The notes: generated by a model not told the origin, from the letters alone. A stretch of DNA of 64,000 bases from Mycolicibacterium litorale (GCF_014218295.1 NZ_AP023287.1:5270001-5334000), one strand, 5' to 3'. Positions 10,375 to 21,417 are shown, counted from the stretch's first letter. A program made the numbers and translations.

Positions 10375-11553
10375 ATGCGCGCAGTCACCTGGCAGGGACG
10401 TCGGAACGTCTCGGTGGACACGGTGCCCGATCCGGTGATCAAGGAGCCGACCGACGCCATCATCCGGGTCACCAGCACCAACATCTGCGGGTCGGACCTG
10501 CACCTGTACGAAGTGCTGACCGCGTTCATGAACCCCGGCGACATCATCGGCCACGAGGCGATGGGCGTGGTCGAGGAAGTCGGCTCCCAGACCGGCGACC
10601 TCGCGGTCGGCGACCGGGTGGTGATCCCGTTCAACATCTCCTGCGGGACGTGCTGGATGTGCGATCACGGGCTGCAGAGCCAGTGCGAGACGACCCAGAA
10701 CCGGGACCAGGGCACCGGCGCCGCGCTGTTCGGCTACTCGACGCTCTACGGCGAGGTCGCCGGCGGGCAGGCCGAGTACCTGCGCGTGCCGCAGGCGCAG
10801 TACACCCACATCAAGGTGCCCGACGACGGGCCCGACGAGCGCTACGTCTACCTGTCCGACGTGCTGCCCACCGCCTGGCAGGGGCTCGAATACGCCCAGG
10901 TTCCCGACGGCGGCACGCTGGTGGTGCTCGGGCTGGGGCCGATCGGCTCGATGGCGTGCCGGATCGCCGCCCACCGCAACAACTGTCGCGTCATCGGCGT
11001 CGACCGCGTCACCGAACGTCTCGACCGGGCCCGCCCCTACTGCGCCGAGGTGATCGACCTGCGCAGCCAGGACGCCGACGCCGTGGTGGCCGACCTGACG
11101 CAGGGCCGCGGCGCCGATTCGGTGATCGACGCCGTCGGCATGGAGGCGCACGGGTCACCGGTCGCCGAAGCCGCGCACACCGCGAGCAGCTTCCTGCCGT
11201 CGGCCATCGGGCGCGTGGTGATGAAGAACGCCGGCGTGGACCGGCTTGCCGCGTTCAACTCCGCGGTCTCGCTGGTCCGGCGCGGCGGCACCATCTCGCT
11301 GTCCGGGGTGTACGGCGGCGCGGCCGATCCGATCAACATGATGACGCTGTTCGACAAGCAGGTCACGCTGCGGATGGGCCAGGCCAACGTCAAGCGCTGG
11401 GTGCCTGACATCCTGCCGCTGCTGACCGCCGACGACCCGCTGGGCGTCGAGACCTTCGCCACCCACCGGCTGCCGTTGACCGAGGCCCCGGGTGCCTACG
11501 AGACCTTCCAGAAGAAGCAGGACGGCATGGTCAAGGTGGTGCTCACGCCGTAG
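10375..11553 (+). CDS. Zn-dependent alcohol / formaldehyde dehydrogenase family
   Basis: A 392-residue medium-chain dehydrogenase. Catalytic zinc ligands are visible in ICGSDLHLYE and GHEAMGVVEEVG; a structural-zinc cysteine cluster is in SCGTCWMCDHGLQSQC; the NAD-binding loop is VLGLGPIGSMA. The long loop after GHE and the overall length match glutathione-independent formaldehyde dehydrogenase (FdhA-like) relatives. The GAGGAGG ribosome site supports ATG 10375. The physiological aldehyde or alcohol is unknown. Confidence 0.9.
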   Translation: MRAVTWQGRRNVSVDTVPDPVIKEPTDAIIRVTSTNICGSDLHLYEVLTAFMNPGDIIGHEAMGVVEEVGSQTGDLAVGDRVVIPFNISCGTCWMCDHGLQSQCETTQNRDQGTGAALFGYSTLYGEVAGGQAEYLRVPQAQYTHIKVPDDGPDERYVYLSDVLPTAWQGLEYAQVPDGGTLVVLGLGPIGSMACRIAAHRNNCRVIGVDRVTERLDRARPYCAEVIDLRSQDADAVVADLTQGRGADSVIDAVGMEAHGSPVAEAAHTASSFLPSAIGRVVMKNAGVDRLAAFNSAVSLVRRGGTISLSGVYGGAADPINMMTLFDKQVTLRMGQANVKRWVPDILPLLTADDPLGVETFATHRLPLTEAPGAYETFQKKQDGMVKVVLTP

Positions 11554-11731
11554 CGCGGAGCCGTGATTGACATCGGGCGCCGGGGGGTACCTCACCGGCG
11601 TGATCCAGACGTGCCGACGGCCGCGCTGTGAGCTCGACCGAAAAAATACCCGGTACCCCTGGTCTCACCTTGGCGCGTCTGGCAACATTACTGCCCAGTA
11701 AGTTTCGGTCCGTCCAAACCCGGGAGTGACA

Positions 11732-13576
11732 GTGGAGTTCTTCGGCGAGGTTTCCGGCGTATCGGTCGTCGCGCAGGGAGAGGAAGGCGGCGGCGCCGCC
11801 CTCAGCGAGATCATCGGGTTGTCGGTGGCAGCCTTGATCATCACCGCGATCCTGCTGTGGATCGGCTACCTGCACCGGAACCACAAGATCAGCTGGCTGA
11901 CGAAGCTCGCCGACTGGTCGGGGCGCCGGTTCAAACGGCCGCCGTGGGTGGCGCTGCCGATCGCGATGTTCATCGCCTCGATCATCTGCGCGCTGTTCGG
12001 CTTCATCTGGGACGTCAGCCTGCACATCGGCAACGGACGCGACGACGGCGCTCTGGCGAACCCCGCGCACTACTTCATCCTCATCGGGCTCTTCGGCATC
12101 TTCGTGGCCGGTTGCACGGCGGTGGTGCTGCCGTTCGACCGTCCCGGCCCGGCGGCGGTGCGGATCACCGACCACTGGTACGCGCCGGTCGGGGGCCTGG
12201 TGATGGCCGGTTGCGGCCTGTACGCGCTGATGGGCTTTCCGCTCGACGACATCTGGCACCGCATCTTCGGCCAGGACGTCACCCTGTGGGGCCCCACGCA
12301 CCTGATGATGATCGGCGGCGCCGGGTTCTCCACGCTGGCCGCGCTCTACCTCGAGCACGAGGGCCGCAAGGACCGGCCCGTCGACGCCGCACCCGACGGG
12401 ATCGGCCTGAAGTTCGTCCAATACCTGGCGTTCGCCGGCGTCCTGATCGGCGCCTCGGTGTACCAGATCGAATTCGACTTCGGCGTACCGCAGTTCCGCC
12501 AGGTCTTCCAGCCGATGCTCATCGGCGCGGCGGCCGCGCTGGCGCTCGTCGGCGCGCGCATCTTCATGGGCCGCGGGGGTGCGCTGATCGCGGCGGTCAT
12601 CGCGGTCGGCCTGCGCGGCATCGTGGCACTGCTCGTCGGCCCGGTGCTCGAGGCCCCGATCAACTGGTTCGCCCTCTACCTCGGATCGGCGGTCGTGGTC
12701 GAACTCATCGCACTGACGCCGCTGATGAAACGGCCGGTGATCTTCGGTCTGGTGTCCGGCCTCGGCATCGGGACCGTCGGGCTGTGGCTGGAATCCCTGT
12801 GGATCGGCGCGGTGTACCACTACCCGTGGCCGACGAGCATCTGGCCCGAGGCGCTCGCGATGTCGGTGCCGGTGGCGATCCTTACCGGCGCCTGCGGCGC
12901 GATGGTCGGCATGGTGCTCACCGGTCAGCGTCTGCCCCGCCGGGCGATCTCCGTGGGGATCGTGGCGCTCACGGTCGTCGCCATCGGTGCGGCCGCCGCC
13001 AACGGATTGCGCTACAACGTGCCCGAGACCGCGACCGCGGCCGTCACGCTGACCGAGGCGCCTTCGGTCAACGGCGAGCGCCATGTGACCGCCGACGTCC
13101 GGTTCAACCCGCCCGACGTCATCAGCGACGACCCGAACTGGGTGTCGGTGCTGGGCTGGCAGGGCGGTCTGCCCAACGAGCGGGGTCAGTTCGTCGACCA
13201 CCTGGAGAAGGTCGGCCCCGGCCACTACGTCTCCACCCAGCCGATGCCGGTCGCCGGCACCTGGAAGACGCTGCTGCGCGTGCACGACGGCAAGACGCTG
13301 ACCGCGGTGCCGATCTACCTCGCCGGTGACCCCGGGATCGGCGCCGAGGAGGTGCCCGCCGAACCGCAGTTCACCCGGCCGTTCGTCTCCGAGATCACCA
13401 TCCTGCAGCGGGAGCGCAGCCCGGACATCCCGCAGTCGCTGTGGCTGATCGGCTGCCTGGTGGTGCTGGCCTGCACGCTGGCCATGGTCGCCGGTATCAC
13501 GTGGGGCGGTGGCCGCATCAACAACAGCGAACCCAGCGGCAGCGAAGCCGAACTGCAGCCGTCCGCGCAGTCATGA
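11732..13576 (+). CDS. Large polytopic membrane protein with C-terminal exported domain
   Basis: A 614-residue integral membrane protein with about ten hydrophobic helices over residues 20-430, then a roughly 120-residue extracytoplasmic beta-rich segment (VTADVRFNPP.., MPVAGTWKTLLRVHDGKT) reminiscent of FixH/YtkA-like domains, then a final helix (LWLIGCLVVLACTLAMVAG). GTG 11732 is chosen because GGGAG sits five bases upstream; GTG 11726 is also in frame. First gene of a four-gene operon; its stop overlaps the next start as ATGA. It also contains histidine-bearing membrane segments (GPTHLMMIGGAG). Function unknown; with the cupredoxin-like gene downstream, metal or redox handling is possible. 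Confidence 0.82.
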   Translation: MEFFGEVSGVSVVAQGEEGGGAALSEIIGLSVAALIITAILLWIGYLHRNHKISWLTKLADWSGRRFKRPPWVALPIAMFIASIICALFGFIWDVSLHIGNGRDDGALANPAHYFILIGLFGIFVAGCTAVVLPFDRPGPAAVRITDHWYAPVGGLVMAGCGLYALMGFPLDDIWHRIFGQDVTLWGPTHLMMIGGAGFSTLAALYLEHEGRKDRPVDAAPDGIGLKFVQYLAFAGVLIGASVYQIEFDFGVPQFRQVFQPMLIGAAAALALVGARIFMGRGGALIAAVIAVGLRGIVALLVGPVLEAPINWFALYLGSAVVVELIALTPLMKRPVIFGLVSGLGIGTVGLWLESLWIGAVYHYPWPTSIWPEALAMSVPVAILTGACGAMVGMVLTGQRLPRRAISVGIVALTVVAIGAAAANGLRYNVPETATAAVTLTEAPSVNGERHVTADVRFNPPDVISDDPNWVSVLGWQGGLPNERGQFVDHLEKVGPGHYVSTQPMPVAGTWKTLLRVHDGKTLTAVPIYLAGDPGIGAEEVPAEPQFTRPFVSEITILQRERSPDIPQSLWLIGCLVVLACTLAMVAGITWGGGRINNSEPSGSEAELQPSAQS

Positions 13577-13731
13577 CGCCGACGCCGGACGTCTCGCTCC
13601 TGGCCGACCACCCCATCTGGATCGCGGTGCCGGCGTTCGCGCCCGCCTTCGTGGTGGCCGGGGTGGTCGTCTACATTGCCGCCAAGAACCGCCGCAAGGA
13701 CGGCGGACCCGACGGAGAAGGGAACCCGTGA
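13573..13731 (+). CDS. Small single-pass membrane protein
   Basis: A 52-residue protein with one transmembrane helix (WIAVPAFAPAFVVAGVVVYIA, about residues 16-36) and a basic cytoplasmic tail KNRRKDGG. It overlaps the upstream stop by four bases (ATGA) and the downstream start by four (GTGA), so it is translated as part of the operon. Probably a small subunit or assembly factor of the membrane complex encoded around it; no family assignment. Confidence 0.75.
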   Translation: MTPTPDVSLLADHPIWIAVPAFAPAFVVAGVVVYIAAKNRRKDGGPDGEGNP

Positions 13732-14159
13732 CACGCACCGTACGACGCTCCGGACCGATCCTCATCGTGACCGCGGCGGCGTTGGTGGCCGCTGCCTGCG
13801 GCGGCTCGCAGGACAGCGAGGAGGCCACGAGCCCGAGCCCGTCGGCGTCGACGATCAGCCCGTCGGACATGACCGACCAGCAGCGGCCGACCGACCGGCT
13901 GACGATCGACATCACCATCGAGGCCGGCACGGTCACCCCCACCAACGCGCGTCTGCAGGGCAAGGTCGGTGAGCCGATCGTGCTGCGCGTCAACAGTGAC
14001 GCCGCCGACGAACTGCACGTGCACTCCGTGCCGGAGCACTCCTTCCGCGTCGAACCGAAACCCGGCCAGCAGTTCCAGTTCACCGTGGACGTGCCGGGCA
14101 ACGTCGACATCGAGCTCCACGACCTCAACCGCGTGATCGCCAGCGTGCAAGTGCAGTGA
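13728..14159 (+). CDS. Cupredoxin-like lipoprotein
   Basis: A 143-residue lipoprotein: the signal peptide ends LVAAAC with Cys24 as lipidation site, followed by a Ser/Pro-rich linker and a domain starting near residue 60 (IDITIEAGTVTPTNARLQGKVG.. VLRVNSDAADELHVHSVP.. VDVPGNVDIELHD). That strand pattern matches cupredoxin-fold proteins; His residues in ELHVHSVPEHSF and ELHD could bind metal, but the classical C-H-M copper loop is not obvious. GTG 13728 overlaps the previous stop and its own stop overlaps the next GTG, so expression is coupled. Confidence 0.82.
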   Translation: MTRTVRRSGPILIVTAAALVAAACGGSQDSEEATSPSPSASTISPSDMTDQQRPTDRLTIDITIEAGTVTPTNARLQGKVGEPIVLRVNSDAADELHVHSVPEHSFRVEPKPGQQFQFTVDVPGNVDIELHDLNRVIASVQVQ

Positions 14160-15493
14160 CCTCCGGGGCGCACGTGACGGTCCTGGCGCACGGTCTCGGC
14201 GGCTCCACCGATCTGCCGATTCCCTACACCTACGCACTGCTGGGCGCCGCATGGGCGCTGACGGCCACGTTCGCCGTGGTGGCGCTCGCCTGGCGCACAC
14301 CACGGTTCGACGAGGACCGGCCCGGGCGCGCGTTGCCGCCGTGGGTGACCTCCGTCGTCGACGCCCCGGTGACGCGGTGGGCCGTCGCGCTGGCCGCCCT
14401 GGCGTTCACGCTGTGGGTCGCGATGGCGGCGTTCTTCGGACCGCAGAACGCGCAGAACCCGCTGCCCGGGGTGTTCTACGTGCTCATCTGGGTCGGCCTG
14501 GTGGCGCTGTCGTGGGCGATCGGCCCGGTGTGGCGGGCGATCTCGCCGGTGCGCAGCCTCTACCGGCTGCTGCGGTTGCACCGGCGCACGGACCGGCCGG
14601 CGTACCCGGCCCGGCTCGGCTACTGGCCGGCGGCCTTCGGGTTGTTCGCGTTCGTGTGGCTGGAGCTGGCCAGCCCGGATCCCGGCTCGGTGGCCGCGAT
14701 CCGCACCTGGCTGCTGGTCTATCTCGCCGTGACGTTCGCCGGCGCGCTGTGGTTCGGCGAACGCTGGTGCGCACGCGCCGACCCGTTCGAGGTCTACAGC
14801 GTGGTCGCGTCGCGGCTGTCGGTGTTCCGGCGGCAGCGCGACACCGGCCGGATCGCGATCGGCAACCCGTTCGACCACCTGCCGACGCTTCCGGTGCGGC
14901 CCGGCACCGTCGCCGTGCTGTCGGTGCTGCTGGGATCGACGGCGTTCGACAGCTTCTCGGCGATGCCGGTGTGGCGCAATTTCGTCGACTCCACCGCCGA
15001 CGGCGCGTGGACCGCGACACTGCTGAAGACGGCGGGGCTGGCGACGTTCGTGCTCGTCGTGGCGGGCACGTTCACCGCGGCGGCGATGGCGACCGGCGGG
15101 GTGGACCGGCAACGCCGCCGCGCGCTGCCCGGGCTGATGGCGCACTCGCTGATCCCGATCGTGATCGGCTACGTGTTCGCCCACTACCTGTCGTATCTGG
15201 TGGAACGGGGTCAGCAGACGGTCATCCTGCTCGCCGACCCACTGCAGCGCGGCTGGAACCTGTTCGGGCTCGGCGAGGCCGAGGTCAGCTATCTGCTGTC
15301 GCTGCATCCGTCGGTGCTGGCGACGCTGAAGGTGGCGTTCGTGGTGGCCGGCCACATGGCGGGCGTGGTCGCCGCACACGACCGGGCACTGCGGCTCCTG
15401 CCGGCGGCGCATCAGATCACCGGGCAGCTGGCGATGATGCTGGTGATGGTCGGCTACACCTTCATGGGGCTGTATCTGCTATTCGGTGGCTGA
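14156..15493 (+). CDS. Polytopic membrane protein of the cupredoxin operon
   Basis: A 445-residue integral membrane protein with about ten to twelve hydrophobic segments and no soluble domain. Some actinobacterial homologues are labelled fenitrothion hydrolase in databases (from memory); I see no hydrolase motif and would not carry that name over. Conserved-looking motifs include WFGERWCARADPFE and HSLIPIVIGYVFAHYLSYLVERGQ, where the histidines could be metal- or heme-related. GTG 14156 overlaps the lipoprotein stop. Last gene of the 11732-15493 operon. Confidence 0.8.
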   Translation: MTSGAHVTVLAHGLGGSTDLPIPYTYALLGAAWALTATFAVVALAWRTPRFDEDRPGRALPPWVTSVVDAPVTRWAVALAALAFTLWVAMAAFFGPQNAQNPLPGVFYVLIWVGLVALSWAIGPVWRAISPVRSLYRLLRLHRRTDRPAYPARLGYWPAAFGLFAFVWLELASPDPGSVAAIRTWLLVYLAVTFAGALWFGERWCARADPFEVYSVVASRLSVFRRQRDTGRIAIGNPFDHLPTLPVRPGTVAVLSVLLGSTAFDSFSAMPVWRNFVDSTADGAWTATLLKTAGLATFVLVVAGTFTAAAMATGGVDRQRRRALPGLMAHSLIPIVIGYVFAHYLSYLVERGQQTVILLADPLQRGWNLFGLGEAEVSYLLSLHPSVLATLKVAFVVAGHMAGVVAAHDRALRLLPAAHQITGQLAMMLVMVGYTFMGLYLLFGG

Positions 15494-15519
15494 GGTCACA
15501 CCGTCGGGGTTACTGTGGC

Positions 15520-16194
15520 ATGGTGCCCCCCGAAGAATCACTGGAGCGGGCACTGGCCGGTGGGTCCCCTCAGAACGTCGGATGGTTCAGCTACCACTTC
15601 GCCGACGGCCGCTGGGAGTGGTCCGACCAGGTACACCTGATGCACGGGTACCAGCCAGGAACCGTCACTCCGACCACCGAACTGGTGCTCGCCCACAAAC
15701 ACCCCGACGACTACGTCTCGGTGGCCGCGACGCTCGACGACATCCGGCGCACCCGGCGCACCTTCAGCACCCGTCACCGGATCATCGACACCCACAAACG
15801 CATCCACGACGTCGTCGTGATCGCCGACCGCATGGTCGACGACACCGGGGAGATCATCGGCACGCAGGGGTTCTACGTCGACGTGACCCCCAGCCGCACC
15901 GAGGAGTCCACCCGGGAGATGGCGGCCGCCACCGCCGCGGCGATGGCCGAGCACCGCGCCGCGATCGAGCGCGCCAAGGGCATGCTCATGCTGGTCTACC
16001 GGGTCGACGCGGTGGCGGCGTTCGAACTGCTCAAATGGCGCGCCGCCGAGGCGGGGGTGAAGCTGCGCACGTTCGCCGAGCGGCTGCTCGCCGACTTCAC
16101 CGCCCTGTACTACGAGGACACGCTGCCGCCGCGTTCGGTGTTCGACCACCTGCTGCTGACGGTGCACCACCGGGTCCGCGCAGCGGGTGTGTGA
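15520..16194 (+). CDS. PAS-ANTAR antitermination regulator
   Basis: A 224-residue two-domain regulator. Residues about 18-115 form a PAS sensor (WFSYHFADGRWEWS.. LAHKHPDDYV.. GTQGFYVDVTPSR). Residues about 135-190 form an ANTAR RNA-binding domain (AAAMAEHRAAIERAKGMLMLVYRVDAVAAFELLKWRAAEAGVKL is its core region). ANTAR proteins bind paired hairpins in nascent transcripts to block termination. No cognate double hairpin or partner kinase is evident nearby. ATG 15520 is used; it sits 26 bp after the membrane operon. Confidence 0.88.
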   Translation: MVPPEESLERALAGGSPQNVGWFSYHFADGRWEWSDQVHLMHGYQPGTVTPTTELVLAHKHPDDYVSVAATLDDIRRTRRTFSTRHRIIDTHKRIHDVVVIADRMVDDTGEIIGTQGFYVDVTPSRTEESTREMAAATAAAMAEHRAAIERAKGMLMLVYRVDAVAAFELLKWRAAEAGVKLRTFAERLLADFTALYYEDTLPPRSVFDHLLLTVHHRVRAAGV

Positions 16195-16221
16195 CGGGCC
16201 GCCCGGCGCTACGGTGACGCT

Positions 16222-16776
16222 ATGCGCGCGCTCATCGTCGTCGACGTCCAGAACGACTTCTGCGAAGGCGGCTCGTTGGCCGTGACCGGCGGCGCGGCGG
16301 TCGCCGAGCGCATCAGCGCCCTGCTGGCCGGCGCGAGCTCCGACTACGCCCACGTCGTGGCGACCAAGGACTTCCACATCGACCCGGGCGAGCACTTCTC
16401 CGACACGCCGGACTACCGGCTGTCGTGGCCGCGGCACTGTGTCGCGGGCACGCCCGGCGCCGACTTCCACCCGGCCCTGGACACCGGCCCGGTCGAGGCG
16501 GTGTTCACCAAGGGCGAGTACTCGGCGGCCTACAGCGGTTTCGAAGGTGCCGACGCCTCGGGGACGGCGCTGGCCGAGTGGCTGCGGCAGCGCGGGGTCG
16601 ACGAGGTCGACGTCGTCGGGATCGCCACCGACTACTGTGTGCGCGCCACGGCGGCCGACGCGGCGGCGGCCGGTTTCACCACCCGGGTCCTGCTCGATCT
16701 CACCGCGGGCGTCGCCGAGGACTCGACCGCCGACGCCGTCACCGCCCTGCGCGAGGCGGGTGTCGCCGTCGGGTAG
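16222..16776 (+). CDS. pncA: Nicotinamidase / pyrazinamidase
   Basis: A 184-residue amidase converting nicotinamide to nicotinate for NAD salvage; the M. tuberculosis enzyme also activates pyrazinamide. Catalytic triad residues are visible as Asp8 (IVVDVQNDF), Lys97 (FTKGEY) and Cys139 (ATDYCVRAT). The metal site is Asp50/His52/His58/His72 (TKDFHIDPGEHF and WPRHC). Length fits the family. It follows the PAS-ANTAR gene by 27 bp on the same strand. Confidence 0.95.
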   Translation: MRALIVVDVQNDFCEGGSLAVTGGAAVAERISALLAGASSDYAHVVATKDFHIDPGEHFSDTPDYRLSWPRHCVAGTPGADFHPALDTGPVEAVFTKGEYSAAYSGFEGADASGTALAEWLRQRGVDEVDVVGIATDYCVRATAADAAAAGFTTRVLLDLTAGVAEDSTADAVTALREAGVAVG

Positions 16777-16906
16777 TCGCCGGTGACAGTTCCCACAGCA
16801 GCCCGCCAGGACGTTTTACGAAGTGTCGAACCGGGCACGTGGGATGTCGTCAGGTGGGTCCGTATCGTCGCCCTCGTCCGTAGTCCCGAACCCAGGAGCG
16901 TGCACT

Positions 16907-19051
<2,145 letters not shown>

Positions 19052-19057
19052 GAGGGC

Positions 19058-19450
19058 TCACTCGACGACGGTGTAGAACGAGTCACCGTCCTCGGGTGTG
19101 CCGCTGACCTGGCCGGCGTCGGTGCCGTGGTGGTCGGGCTCGAGGTTCTCGAGCTGGTCTTCGGGCAGGGGTTCGACCTCACCGGCCGGTGCCGAATCGT
19201 CGGCCGGGGCGGCGGCGGCCTCGTCGGGCACCTCGGCGGCCAGCTTCTCGTCGAGCGATTCGCCGCCGCCGACCTCGCCGCGGGGCCGCTCATACGAGCG
19301 GTCCGCCTCGGTCCAGTGATCGGGCGGGTCGACCACGTTGTCGCCGTCGTCATTGCGGACGTCGTCGGGGTCGAGCGCCTCCATCGGTCGCAGGGTGTCG
19401 CCGGGGCCGTCGACGTCGTTGGCGGACTCGAAGTCGTTGTTGTCGCTCAT
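19058..19450 (-). CDS. Acidic hypothetical protein (DUF5709-like)
   Basis: A 130-residue, strongly acidic, low-complexity protein (MSDNNDFESANDVDGPGD.. and LPEDQLENLEPDHHG) with no transmembrane or catalytic motif. Composition and motif spacing resemble actinobacterial DUF5709 proteins; that link is from memory and unverified. It ends 7 bp from the convergent glgX stop and is divergent from the TetR at 19593. Confidence 0.75.
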   Translation of the reverse strand: MSDNNDFESANDVDGPGDTLRPMEALDPDDVRNDDGDNVVDPPDHWTEADRSYERPRGEVGGGESLDEKLAAEVPDEAAAAPADDSAPAGEVEPLPEDQLENLEPDHHGTDAGQVSGTPEDGDSFYTVVE

Positions 19451-19521
19451 GTCGGGCCGATTGCCCCGCGGGCCTGGGCACTAAACCTGATGCGACCGCC
19501 GCTACATCGCCCACCCAGGTC

Positions 19522-19542
19522 CGTACCAGCAGGTACGGTACG
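19522..19542. promoter_or_regulatory. GTACC/GGTAC operator-like repeats before TetR gene
   Basis: GTACC-N4-GGTAC (19523-19536) followed by an overlapping GGTAC. The 11-mer AGGTACGGTAC here also occurs in the array at 1221-1231 near another TetR gene. It is probably an autoregulatory site for the TetR starting at 19593. Confidence 0.45.
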
Positions 19543-19592
19543 TTTGCTGGAAGCCGCCGCACGGGTTCGGTTCGCCCCGTAGGCTGCCGGTC

Positions 19593-20144
19593 ATGGCGCC
19601 CGAGCGCGATCGCCCGACATCGGTGGAGGACTGGATTGACGCCGGCTTCGCACTGCTCGCCGAAGGCGGCACCAACGCGCTGCGGATCGGGCGGCTGTGC
19701 GATCGGCTGCACGTCACCAAGGGCAGCTTCTACTGGCACTTCACCGATATCCAGGCCTACCGCGCGGCGCTGGTCGAGGCCTGGGGTGAGGTCCGGGACG
19801 GGGAGCGCCGCCGCTTCACGCAGATGCAGGATGTGGCCCCCCGCCAGCGGATGCGCGTGATGATGGAGGCGCTCGTCAACCCGTCGCACTGGGCGGTGGA
19901 GCGGGTGATGCGGACGTGGGCGATCGCCGACGAGCAGGTGGCCCGAAAGGTCCGCCAGAGTGACCGGCGGGTGCTGTCGGCGCTGCAGCAGGCCTTCCTC
20001 GACGACGGGTTCTCCCCCGGCGAGGCGGCGCTGCGCTCGACGATCATGTTCTCCGCCGGTGTCGGACTGCTCCACGCCGCCGACCCCGGCGAGACGGCCC
20101 CGGCCGAGGTGCGCGAACTGTTCCTCGACTTCATGCTTCGGTAG
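19593..20144 (+). CDS. TetR/AcrR family transcriptional regulator
   Basis: A 183-residue regulator; the helix-turn-helix lies at about residues 15-60 with the signature HVTKGSFYWHFTDIQAYRAAL. The C-terminal domain is unassigned. It immediately precedes the co-directional acyl-CoA dehydrogenase pair (20249, 21418), so a fatty-acyl-CoA or sterol-derived effector is a reasonable guess. Operator-like repeats lie at 19522-19542 and between this gene and the next at 20170-20204. Confidence 0.9.
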   Translation: MAPERDRPTSVEDWIDAGFALLAEGGTNALRIGRLCDRLHVTKGSFYWHFTDIQAYRAALVEAWGEVRDGERRRFTQMQDVAPRQRMRVMMEALVNPSHWAVERVMRTWAIADEQVARKVRQSDRRVLSALQQAFLDDGFSPGEAALRSTIMFSAGVGLLHAADPGETAPAEVRELFLDFMLR

Positions 20145-20169
20145 CTCGGGCGGTCCGCGGGCCGTATTA

Positions 20170-20204
20170 CTACTGACCGGTAGCCATCCCGACCAACCGG
20201 TGAG
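20170..20204. promoter_or_regulatory. Tandem ACCGGT elements upstream of acyl-CoA dehydrogenases
   Basis: CTACTGACCGGTAG (20170-20183), an imperfect inverted repeat, and GACCAACCGGTGAG (20191-20204) lie between the TetR gene and the dehydrogenase start at 20249. They are candidate operator or promoter elements; the assignment is weak. Confidence 0.35.
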
Positions 20205-20248
20205 TTAGTGTGCAGGGAAGGCCCTAGTCACCGATCAGGGAGACACAC

Positions 20249-21409
20249 ATGCAGCTGGCGCTGACCGAAGAGGAAGCCGCCTTCCGCGACGAGCTTCGAA
20301 CCTTCTACCGCACCGAGATCCCCGAGGAGATCCGTGAGCGGTCCCGGCGGGGCGGCGAGATCTCCAAGGACGACATCGTCACCTCGCACAAGATCCTCAA
20401 CGACCACGGACTGGCGGTGCCGAACTGGCCGGTGGAGTGGGGCGGTAAGGATTGGACGCCGGTCCAGCACCAGATCTGGCTCGACGAGATGCAGCTGGCC
20501 TGCGTGCCGGAACCGCTGACGTTCAACGCCAAGATGATCGGCCCGGTCATCGCGGAGTTCGGTTCCCAGGAGATGAAGCAGCGGTTCCTGCCGCCGACGG
20601 CCGCCCTCGACATCTGGTGGTGCCAGGGCTTCTCGGAGCCGGAGGCCGGATCCGACCTGGCGTCGCTGCGCACCACCGCGGTCCGCGACGGCGACACCTA
20701 CATCGTCAACGGCCAGAAGACGTGGACGACGCTCGGCCAGCACGCCGACTGGATCTTCAACCTGGTCCGCACCGACCCGCAGGCGCCCAAGCGCCAGGCC
20801 GGCATCTCGATGCTCCTGATGGACATGAACACCCCCGGCATCACGCTGCGCCCGATCAAGTTGATCGACGGCAGCTACGAGGTCAACGAGGTGTTCTTCG
20901 AGGACGTCCGGGTGCCCGCCGACCAGCTCGTCGGCGAGGAGAACAAGGGCTGGAGCTATGCGAAGTTCCTGCTCGGCAACGAACGCACCGGTATCACCCA
21001 GGTGGGCCGGACCAAGGTCAAACTCGCCGAGGTCAAGGCGCGCGCCAAGGAGTCGGGTCTGATCGACGATCCGCTGTTCGCCGCGCGCCTCGCCGAGGCG
21101 GAGAACGACGTCATCGCCCTCGAGCTGACCCAGATGCGGGTCGCGTCGAGCTCGGCCGACGGCCAGCCCAACCCCGCGTCGTCGGTACTGAAGCTGCGCG
21201 GCAGCCAGTTGCAGCAGCTGGCCACCGAACTGCTCGTCGAGGTCGCCGGGCCCGACGCGCTGCCGTTCGGCGCCGGTGCGGATCTCGCCTCGCCCGAATG
21301 GGCGCAGCGCAGCGCGCCGACGTACCTCAACTACCGCAAGACCTCGATCTACGGCGGCAGCAACGAGGTCCAGCGCACGATCATCGCGTCGACCATTCTC
21401 GGATTGTGA
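20249..21409 (+). CDS. Acyl-CoA dehydrogenase, subunit of a likely heteromer
   Basis: A 386-residue FadE-family flavoprotein. FAD/substrate loops: WWCQGFSEPEAGSDLASLRTTA and VNGQKTWTTLGQHAD. The usual catalytic Glu near the C-terminus is replaced: YGGSNEVQRTII has Gly where medium-chain enzymes have Glu, whereas LLGNERTGITQVGR offers a Glu at the alternative position used by actinobacterial alpha2beta2 dehydrogenases acting on steroid side chains. Eight bases separate it from the partner dehydrogenase at 21418. The natural acyl-CoA is unknown; cytosolic. Confidence 0.9.
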   Translation: MQLALTEEEAAFRDELRTFYRTEIPEEIRERSRRGGEISKDDIVTSHKILNDHGLAVPNWPVEWGGKDWTPVQHQIWLDEMQLACVPEPLTFNAKMIGPVIAEFGSQEMKQRFLPPTAALDIWWCQGFSEPEAGSDLASLRTTAVRDGDTYIVNGQKTWTTLGQHADWIFNLVRTDPQAPKRQAGISMLLMDMNTPGITLRPIKLIDGSYEVNEVFFEDVRVPADQLVGEENKGWSYAKFLLGNERTGITQVGRTKVKLAEVKARAKESGLIDDPLFAARLAEAENDVIALELTQMRVASSSADGQPNPASSVLKLRGSQLQQLATELLVEVAGPDALPFGAGADLASPEWAQRSAPTYLNYRKTSIYGGSNEVQRTIIASTILGL

Positions 21410-21417
21410 GGTAGGAG

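Noticed and set aside
11543-13285. 580-residue minus-strand frame, Asp/His/Arg-rich
   Set aside because: Antisense shadow of the membrane protein gene.
13571-15412. 613-residue minus-strand frame
   Set aside because: Antisense shadow covering three coupled genes with consistent signal and membrane segments.
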